Source: an uncultured Opitutia bacterium
GTDB taxonomy: Bacteria > Verrucomicrobiota > Verrucomicrobiia > Opitutales > Opitutaceae
NCBI GenBank assembly: GCA_903938935.1
Contig: CAJAFD010000194.1
Location: forward strand, 1-6,992
Direction: 5' to 3'
DNA length: 6,992 nt
Of this stretch, positions 1 to 6,200 are shown piece by piece (within the stretch, counting starts at the first letter, position 1; each line of letters opens with the position of its first letter). The translations under genes and the position numbers were made by a program. Below the pieces are notes generated by a model. The model was not told the origin of the DNA. It did not search any database and was given only the letters and a program-made list of their open reading frames with translations.

Positions 1-390
1 ATGACAACACTCCATTCCTTCTGGCAGTCGATCCCGGATAACGTCGGCCGCGCCGATGATTGCGATTCCGTCTTCGCCGCGCTGCACGACGACCTCAACA
101 CGCCCGGGGCCCTCGGCGCGCTCTTCACGATCGTGAAACGCGGCCCGACCAACATCTCCAAAACCGCCTTCGAAAAAGCGCTCTACGCACTCGGACTCAA
201 ACCCACGGCACCCCACACGCCCAAAGTTGAAGTTCCCGCCGCCATCACCGCCCTCGCCGAAAAACGCTGGGCCGCCAAACAGGCCAAAGACTTCGCCGCC
301 GCCGACGCCCTCCGCCAAGAACTCGCCGCCGCCGGCTGGTCCATGCTCGATAGCAAAACCGACTACAAACTCGAACCGCTCAAAAAATAA
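1..390 (+). CDS. cysS: Cysteinyl-tRNA synthetase, C-terminal fragment (5' end outside window)
   Basis: This is the C-terminal part of the class I enzyme that attaches cysteine to tRNA-Cys in the cytoplasm. The 129 visible residues contain 'ALHDDLNTPGALGALF' (about residues 27-42), which matches the conserved D-D-x-N-T-P helix of the CysRS helical-bundle domain. They also contain 'KRWAAKQAKDFAAADALRQE' (about 88-107), the hallmark 'R-x-A-R-x-A-K-D-[FW]-A-x-A-D-x-x-R' segment near the CysRS C-terminus. The family is usually about 450-500 residues, so the catalytic Rossmann fold, with its HIGH and KMSKS motifs and zinc ligands, must lie upstream of the window. The ATG at position 1 is therefore almost certainly an internal methionine at the window edge, not the true start. 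The gene ends in TAA at 388-390, 9 nt before thrS, which suggests co-transcription. The identity is firm, but the integrity of the 5' part cannot be judged. Confidence 0.93.
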   Translation: MTTLHSFWQSIPDNVGRADDCDSVFAALHDDLNTPGALGALFTIVKRGPTNISKTAFEKALYALGLKPTAPHTPKVEVPAAITALAEKRWAAKQAKDFAAADALRQELAAAGWSMLDSKTDYKLEPLKK

Positions 391-399
391 TTTCCGCCC

Positions 400-2349
400 A
401 TGTCCCACGTCATGTCCCCCCTCGAAGAACTCCGCCACTCGGCCTCGCACATCCTCGCGACCGCCGTCCTCCGTCTTTTCCCCGACGCCAAACTCGACAT
501 CGGCCCGCCCACCGACACCGGCTTCTATTACGACTTCGACCTCGACCATAAATTCACCGCCGACGACCTCATCAAAATCGAGGCCGAGATGAAAAAAGTC
601 GCCGGCGAGAACCAGCCCTTTTACCGCAAGGAACTCTCCCGCGAAGAAGCCGTCGAGCTCATCAAATCTCGCGGCCAAGAACGCTACAAACTCGGCCGCC
701 TCGCCGACATTCCCGCCGACGAGAAAATCTCCTTCTATCAAAACGGCGAGTTCATGGACCTCTGCGCCGGCACGCACGTACGCTACTCTTCGAAGTTAAA
801 AGCCTTCAAACTCCTCTCCATCGCCGGCGCCTATCATCGCGGCGACGAGAAAAATAAACAGCTCCAGCGCATCTACGGCACCGCCTTCCCCACGCGCGAA
901 GAACTCGATCAATACCTCGAGCGCCAAGAACAGGCCAAGGCCCGCGACCACCGCAAACTCGGCCGCGACCTGAAGCTTTTCCACATCGACGAAGACGTCG
1001 GCCAAGGCCTGATCCTCTGGACGCCCAACGGATCCATCATCCGTCAAGAATTGCAGGACTTCATCGGCGGCGAGCTCCGCAAACAAGGCTACTCGCAGGT
1101 GTTCACGCCGCACATCGGCAAGCTCGCGCTTTATAAAACGTCGGGCCATTTCCCCTACTACAAAGAGTCGCAATTCACGGCGTTCCCCGAGCCCGACACG
1201 CTCATGAAGCTCGCCGGCGAAGGCTGCACGTGCGCCGAGCTCACCTCGCGCCTCGAAGGCGTCTCCGCTCAATTCGCCGCCGAGATCAACGGCCGCGCCG
1301 GCAAGGAAGTCATCGCCGCCAACCGCGTGCTCGACGCCGATAAGCTCCTCGACGGCTTCATGCTGAAGCCGATGAACTGCCCGCATCACATCAAGATCTT
1401 CGCCTCGCAGCCGCACAGTTACCGCGATCTCCCCGTGCGCCTCGCCGAGTTCGGCACCGTTTACCGCTGGGAACAATCCGGCGAGCTCAACGGCATGACG
1501 CGCGTCCGCGGCTTCACGCAGGACGACGCCCACCTGTTCTGCACCGAGGATCAAGTCGCCGCCGAAGTCCTCGGCTGTCTCTCCCTCGTCAAAACCGTCC
1601 TCTCCACGCTCGGCATGTCCGACTACCGCGTGCGTGTCGGCACCCGCGATCCCGACAGCAGCAAATTCACCGGCAATCCCGAGCAATGGGACAAAGCCGA
1701 AGCCGCCTGCCGCGAAGCCGCCAAAACTCTCGGCGTGCCCTTCACCGAGGAACCCGGCGAGGCCGCCTTCTACGGCCCGAAGATCGACTTCGTGATCAAA
1801 GACGTGATCGGCCGCGAGTGGCAGCTCGGCACCGTGCAAGTCGATTACGTGCTACCCGTGCGTTTCGACCTCCACTACATGGGCGCCGACAACCAATCGC
1901 ATCGCCCCGTGATGATCCATCGCGCGCCCTTCGGCTCGATGGAGCGCTTCTGCGGCGTGCTTATCGAGCACTTCGGCGGCGACTTCCCCGTGTGGCTCGC
2001 GCCCGAGCAAGTCCGCCTCGTGCCGATCACCGATCGCGTCAACGACTACGGCGCGCAACTGCTCGCGCAGCTCAAAGCCGCCGGCATCCGCGCCAAACTC
2101 GACGAACAAAGCGACAAGCTCGGCGCCAAGATCCGCCGCGCCGAAATCGACAAGGTTCCCTACACGCTCGTCCTCGGCGGTAAGGAGGCGGAAACGCTTT
2201 CGATCAGCGTCCGCAGCCGCGCGAAAGGCGACGAAGGCGTTATGCCCTTCGCCGACTATCTCGCGCGCCTCAAGACCGAGATCGCGACGCGCGCCCTCGC
2301 CGTGAAAACGGTGAAACCCGCCGCTCCCGGCGCCGCGCCGACCGCCTGA
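400..2349 (+). CDS. thrS: Threonyl-tRNA synthetase, TGS-less form with an insertion in the catalytic core
   Basis: This class II synthetase charges tRNA-Thr with threonine and edits mischarged Ser-tRNA-Thr in the cytoplasm. The 649 residues begin directly with the N2 editing domain: HxxxH is H13/H17, and C122/H126 lie in 'CAGTHV'. The catalytic core follows, with motif 2 around R356 ('TVYRWEQSGELNGMTRVRGF') and motif 3 'GSMERF' with R516. The zinc and threonine-site ligands C327 ('MNCPHH'), H378 ('DDAHLF') and H507 ('MIHRA') are all present. The anticodon-binding domain runs from about 531 to 632, followed by an Ala/Pro-rich tail. Compared with E. coli ThrRS (H73, C182, C334, R363, H385, H511), the editing residues are offset by 60 because the N-terminal TGS domain is missing. 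The core residues C334, R363 and H385 are offset by only 7, so about 53 residues have been added between C122 and C327. The cysS stop lies in the same frame just upstream, so no longer start is possible. ATG 412 is an alternative start. Neither start has a clear Shine-Dalgarno sequence. All catalytic residues are intact, so the enzyme is expected to work. Confidence 0.98.
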   Translation: MSHVMSPLEELRHSASHILATAVLRLFPDAKLDIGPPTDTGFYYDFDLDHKFTADDLIKIEAEMKKVAGENQPFYRKELSREEAVELIKSRGQERYKLGRLADIPADEKISFYQNGEFMDLCAGTHVRYSSKLKAFKLLSIAGAYHRGDEKNKQLQRIYGTAFPTREELDQYLERQEQAKARDHRKLGRDLKLFHIDEDVGQGLILWTPNGSIIRQELQDFIGGELRKQGYSQVFTPHIGKLALYKTSGHFPYYKESQFTAFPEPDTLMKLAGEGCTCAELTSRLEGVSAQFAAEINGRAGKEVIAANRVLDADKLLDGFMLKPMNCPHHIKIFASQPHSYRDLPVRLAEFGTVYRWEQSGELNGMTRVRGFTQDDAHLFCTEDQVAAEVLGCLSLVKTVLSTLGMSDYRVRVGTRDPDSSKFTGNPEQWDKAEAACREAAKTLGVPFTEEPGEAAFYGPKIDFVIKDVIGREWQLGTVQVDYVLPVRFDLHYMGADNQSHRPVMIHRAPFGSMERFCGVLIEHFGGDFPVWLAPEQVRLVPITDRVNDYGAQLLAQLKAAGIRAKLDEQSDKLGAKIRRAEIDKVPYTLVLGGKEAETLSISVRSRAKGDEGVMPFADYLARLKTEIATRALAVKTVKPAAPGAAPTA

Positions 2350-2371
2350 TCTTGCGCCGTTAATCCCCTCG

Positions 2372-2401
2372 CAACGCGGATTCACCGCCGCGTTGTTTTT
2401 T
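2372..2401 (+). terminator. Intrinsic terminator of the cysS-thrS unit
   Basis: A perfect 8-bp inverted repeat, CAACGCGG (2372-2379) and CCGCGTTG (2388-2395), flanks an 8-nt loop and is followed at once by six T's (2396-2401). This is the classic Rho-independent form. It starts 23 nt after the thrS stop. Its T-run ends only 4 nt before the ATG of the following TPR gene, so it also forms the immediate upstream sequence of that gene. Confidence 0.87.
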
Positions 2402-2405
2402 ATTT

Positions 2406-2885
2406 ATGTCCGCCTGGAAACCCGAACTCGAAGCCATCATCGGCGCCCGCCACGGCGGACAAGTCGAGCACGTGCTCGGGTTGCTCCAGAAACTCGACGC
2501 GCGTTTCCCCAACGTCGCCGAGATCGCCTACCAACTCGCTTGGACCTGCGATGTGCTCGGCCGCGCCGCCGAGGCGATCCCGCACTACGAACGCGCGCTC
2601 ACGCTCGGTCTTGCGCCCAACGACCACGCCGGCGCGCTCCTCGGCCTCGGCTCGACACTGCGCGCCACGGGCGAATTCGCGCGCTCGGCGGAAATCCTTC
2701 GCTCCGGCCAACATTTATTTCCGGACCACCGCGAGTTCGACGTCTTTCTCGCGCTCACGGCGCACGATCTCGGCCAACACGCCGAGGCGACGAAGCTGCT
2801 GTTGCTCGCGCTTGTCGACACGTCTGAAGACCCCGGCATCACGACCTATCAACGCGCCCTGCGTTTTCAGGCCCATCGGCTTTAA
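2406..2885 (+). CDS. Small tetratricopeptide-repeat protein (TPR_5-like)
   Basis: This is a 159-residue soluble helical-repeat protein with no signal peptide or membrane segment, so it is probably cytoplasmic. About three TPR-type helix pairs are visible. The first is about residues 37-70 ('YQLAWTCDVLGRAAEAIPHYERAL'), the second about 74-107 ('LLGLGSTLRATGEFARSAEI') and the third about 108-138 ('FLALTAHDLGQHAEATKLLL'). Each shows the G/A spacing and the '[LD]-G-x-x-x-E-A' turn of TPRs. The layout resembles the short bacterial proteins grouped as Tetratrico peptide repeat 5 in Pfam (recalled, not searched). TPRs mediate protein-protein contacts, and the specific role here is unknown. The start is the first in-frame ATG, because upstream sequence is the thrS terminator. 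No Shine-Dalgarno sequence precedes it. Expression must come from terminator read-through or from a promoter inside the 3' end of thrS. Base composition matches thrS. The CDS call is well supported, but the function is not known. Confidence 0.85.
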   Translation: MSAWKPELEAIIGARHGGQVEHVLGLLQKLDARFPNVAEIAYQLAWTCDVLGRAAEAIPHYERALTLGLAPNDHAGALLGLGSTLRATGEFARSAEILRSGQHLFPDHREFDVFLALTAHDLGQHAEATKLLLLALVDTSEDPGITTYQRALRFQAHRL

Positions 2886-2890
2886 ATCGC

Positions 2891-2913
2891 GTCCGCTCCA
2901 CACGGACGGAGCG
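2891..2913 (+). other. Overlapping hairpins just after the TPR gene (weak terminator or structured 3' end)
   Basis: Two mutually overlapping inverted repeats lie 6 nt after the TPR stop. One is GTCCG (2891-2895) with CGGAC (2903-2907). The other is CGCTCC (2894-2899) with GGAGCG (2908-2913). Only three T's follow (2916-2918), so this is a poor intrinsic terminator at best. It could be a Rho-independent terminator with a degenerate tail, an RNA 3'-end stabiliser or chance in GC-rich DNA. Confidence 0.3.
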
Positions 2914-3040
2914 CCTTTGATCACGACCACCGCTTAGGTCGGCAGATTGAGCGCAATCATCACAAAGCCCCCCGCCCGCTGCGGACCGGGCGCTGCACGA
3001 ACACCAGCTGCACAGAATCTCTGTTAATCTTACTGTCCGA

Positions 3041-3068
3041 TTGGAATGACCGCATTAGCAGGTAGCAT
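3041..3068 (+). promoter_or_regulatory. Candidate sigma70-type promoter for the receptor gene
   Basis: TTGGAA (3041-3046) and TAGCAT (3063-3068) each match the -35 and -10 consensus at four of six positions and are separated by 16 bp. A transcript starting near 3075 would have a leader of about 95 nt before the ATG at 3170. The match is modest, and promoter consensus in this lineage is not well known to me. This is a suggestion only. Confidence 0.2.
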
Positions 3069-3152
3069 TCAATGAGGTGATAATTAAGTTATCTCCGATT
3101 CGTAGCCCCCAAACCCCTGCAGCTCAAACGCCCAGGCGCGTGATTTTACTAC

Positions 3153-3160
3153 TAGAGAGA
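3153..3160 (+). promoter_or_regulatory. Weak purine-rich ribosome binding site supporting the ATG at 3170
   Basis: The purine run in 'tagagaga' lies about 10 nt before ATG 3170. It is the only purine-rich stretch close to a start that is followed directly by a proper signal peptide. It supports ATG 3170 (or ATG 3176, two codons later) over the upstream GTG at 3077, which has no ribosome binding site and would put 31 unrelated residues before the signal peptide. Confidence 0.35.
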
Positions 3161-3169
3161 ACCCTATTC

Positions 3170-3268
3170 ATGAACATGACCACCTACCTCAATCGCCAAC
3201 GTTGCCAGCGGATCGGAATGCTTGCCGGTTTAGCACTCGTCAGCGCGGCTCCTATCTGGGCTCAAGCC
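3170..3268 (+). other. Sec signal peptide of the receptor
   Basis: The first 33 codons encode a basic N-terminus (R9, R11, R14), a hydrophobic core (about residues 16-30) and the A-Q-A motif at 31-33, which is a standard signal peptidase I site. There is no lipobox cysteine at the cleavage site. The mature protein would begin 'ALPSATSAAM'. Confidence 0.85.
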
Positions 3269-6200
3269 GCCCTGCCGTCCGCAACGTCCGCTGCGATGCT
3301 GGCGAAGTACGACACCAATCGAAACGGCAAGCTCGACCCCGATGAACTCGCCGCGATGCCAGCAGGCCAAAAAGCAAACATCCCCGTCGAAAACGCCACC
3401 GCGCCCAGCGCCAATAGCGATCAAGTCATCGCGCTTTCGCCCTTCGAAGTCATATCCGAAAACAAAGGCTATTTCTCGGCCAACTCGATGTCGGGCACCC
3501 GCATGAACTCGAAGATCGAAGATCTCGGCCAGTCCATCACCGTTATGACCAAGGAGCAGATGGTCGATTTCGCGATGCTCGATATCAACGATGTGTTCGA
3601 CCACATGGCGAGTACCGAGGGCACCGGATCTTATTCTCAGTTCGACACCGACCGCACGGGCGCCGTCGTCGACCAAGTCAGCCTCAATCCGAACAACGCC
3701 AACCGCGTGCGCGGCATCGGCAACGCCAACATCGCATTTAACAATATCGCGACCACCGGACGCGTGCCCGTCGATCCCCTCTGGATGGACTCGCTCGAAT
3801 TGAGCCGCGGGCCCAACGCCAATATCTTCGGCCTCGGCAACGCTTCCGGCACCGTCAATCAAGTGCCCGCCACCGCCAACTTATCCCGCAATTTCACCCG
3901 CGTGGAAACCCGCGGCGATAGTTACGATGGCTGGCGCGCTTCGCTGGATGTGAACCGGATTTTGCTTAAACAAAAACTCTCCGTGCGAGCGAGCTACGCC
4001 AACCAACACACCGGTTTCGTCCGCAAACCCTCCGGTGAAAACTCGCGGCGCCTCAGCTTTCAGGTCAAAGCCCAGCCTTTTAAAAACACCACCGTTTCTG
4101 CTTCTTGGTATAACTATAAAAACTCTGCAGTCCGGCCCAATTTTACCACGCCGCGCGATTACTACACCGGTTGGTTCGCCGCTGGGAAACCCGGTTGGAA
4201 TCCCGTCACGGGCTTAATCACTTTAGCCAACGGCCAAGTTTACGGCAACGGCAACGTCCTCGGTTCCACCACGCCCTATACGGCCGCCCCCGCCAACTTC
4301 ATCGCGGGTGGCCCCGAAAATCGTTCGATCTTCCAAATCGGCGCCCCAGGCCAAACTCCCTACTGGTCCATGACGCGCTACACTTCGGGCGCGTTCGCCA
4401 CCACCGATCCGTTTGCTGCGACCTCGACCGGCATCGGCCTTTTGACCACGGCTCCTTCCGAGACCTACTCCGCCACGCAACAGCCGCTCTACAATTCCGT
4501 AGCGAGACCCATCAACAACCGCTCCATCTACGATTGGCGCAGCATCAACTTAGCAGGCAACAGCAAGGCTTGGGACGACGTGAACACCTATCTCGCCCAG
4601 CTCGACCAAGTCATTCTCTACACGCCCAAACAAACCTTGGCGGCTCAAGTCACCTTCTTGCGCGAAGACGCCAAGCGCCTAGAAAATCAGCCGATGGGCC
4701 CCGCCAGCGTGAACAGCAATGTCGGTCAGCTCCAAGTCGACGTGAACCAAGTGAATTTGGACGGCACGCCCAATCCGTACTTCGGCCGGCCCTACTTGCG
4801 CAGCAACGAACCCTACCTGCGCGACAAGCCGCTGTTGTGGGACACCACGCGAGCCCAGACCGTCTACCGCATCGATTTCTCTCAAGACAAAGGCTTCAGT
4901 AAGTGGCTCGGCACCCAACAGCTCTTGGGTTATTACGAATATAAAGATCAACAAAATCGCCAATACACCTATCGCCACTCCGCTTTAGGGAAGAACTTGG
5001 CTTGGCAGCAAAAGTACATCGGCCTCAACACGCCCTTGGGCAACCGCGTGCAGCAATCCATCGCCGACCCACGCTACGGCATCGCTCCCGGCAACTATGC
5101 GCGCGTGAACGAACAATACTACGTCGGCAACACCGTCGGCGGCGGCATTGAATACGCCCCGAGCTTCTTCCCCGAAGGCGTGAGCGCACCCTACGTCTGG
5201 GGCCCCTCATCGGGCGCGATGATCAAAGACACATCGGCGATCGGCTTCACCCCGAGTCCCGATAGCGGCGGCGGCGGCGCCAACGTCCAGACCGTCATCA
5301 AAACCAAGGGCGGCGTGCTCCAAAGCACGTTCCTCGACGGCAAACTCGTCGGCACCTTCGGCCTGCGCGAAGACACCGTCTACGACCACAATGCACCCCT
5401 CGCCACGCTGACCTCCGATCTCCGCGCCTACGACTTCGCGGCATCCAACAAATGGTTACCCGGCTGGCGCGAGGCCAAGGGCAAGACGAAGTCTCTGTCC
5501 ATCGTCGCTCGCCCGCTGCGCGACCTGCGTTTACTTAAATCCGCCGTCAACAGCGGCAACGGCGTCACCCGCTTCCTCGCCGAAGCTGTCAGCAGCCTCA
5601 GCCTCACGTACAATAAATCGGATAACTTCATCGCGCAGGGCCCAGCTTTCGACCTCTTCCTCAAACCCCTCCCCAATCAGACCGGCACCAGCAAAGACAT
5701 GGGTTTATGGATGACGATGCTCGATGGCCGCCTATCCATCCGCTACAATCGTTTCGATACCAAGCAACTCAACCTGCGCAACGGCGACATCACCACGATG
5801 GCCCAGCGCGTCTTGCGCTACGAGGGGTTTGTAGCGACCGATGCCTGGAACTTGCGCACCCAAACCACCGCCTGGCTTAACGGCCTCGGCACCGGCGGCG
5901 TCGCCACCAACGAACAAATCGCCGCAGCCATCAAGATGCCCTTGGCCCAGTATAACGGTTTACAGTCCATCGTAGCCAACAACACCTACGCCGCGGTCAT
6001 GGACGCGCAGTCCAAGGGCGATGAACTCGAAATCAACTTCAACCCCACGAAAAATTGGACAGTGAGTTCCTCCGTCACCAAGACCGAAGCGATCAACACC
6101 GCAGTAGGTTCCGCCGTCGACGATTACATCGCTGCGCGCATGCCCATCTGGAAGTCCCTAGAAGATCCGCGCTTCACTCAAACCACGCAGACCCTCGGTG

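Larger units (their letters stand above)
2914..3169 (+). other. Non-coding interval and leader upstream of the TonB-dependent receptor gene
   Basis: No ORF with credible protein character covers this stretch. It contains a GC-rich 6-bp inverted repeat, CGCCCG (2973-2978) with CGGGCG (2987-2992), without a T-run. The stretch from about 3020 is more AT-rich and is the most likely place for the receptor promoter. Short AATG/CATT words at 3045-3048, 3053-3056, 3066-3069 and 3071-3074 form small palindromic pairs around the candidate promoter and might be a regulator site, although repeats this short arise easily by chance. The last roughly 90 nt would be an untranslated leader. Confidence 0.5.

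Noticed and set aside
1..3. ATG at position 1 as a true cysS start or a standalone small gene
   Set aside because: The residues match only the C-terminal part of CysRS, and the coincidence with the window edge indicates that the gene continues upstream.
796..1839. A 347-codon open frame on the minus strand inside thrS
   Set aside because: It is antisense to a confidently identified thrS. Its product is a low-complexity run of A, G, E, V and L without any family motif, typical of the mirror of GC-rich coding DNA.
1852..2385. A minus-strand open frame covering the 3' part of thrS
   Set aside because: It runs across the thrS terminator, has no recognisable domain, and is explained by the codon bias of thrS.
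2973..2992. GC-rich hairpin CGCCCG/CGGGCG as a terminator
   Set aside because: It has no T-run after it and only 6 bp of stem in GC-rich DNA, so it is not credible as an intrinsic terminator.
3077..3169. GTG at 3077 as the receptor start, adding 31 residues
   Set aside because: The added residues are Pro/Arg-rich and precede a complete signal peptide, which would become internal. There is no ribosome binding site at the right distance before the GTG. ATG 3170 gives a standard signal peptide.
3230..3862. A 210-codon minus-strand open frame over the receptor's N-terminal region
   Set aside because: It is a mirror of the receptor signal peptide and plug region, with biased composition and no motif.
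4171..4902. A 243-codon + strand frame inside the receptor gene
   Set aside because: It is an Arg/His/Pro/Ser-rich out-of-frame translation of the receptor. The receptor frame is continuous and makes sense throughout.
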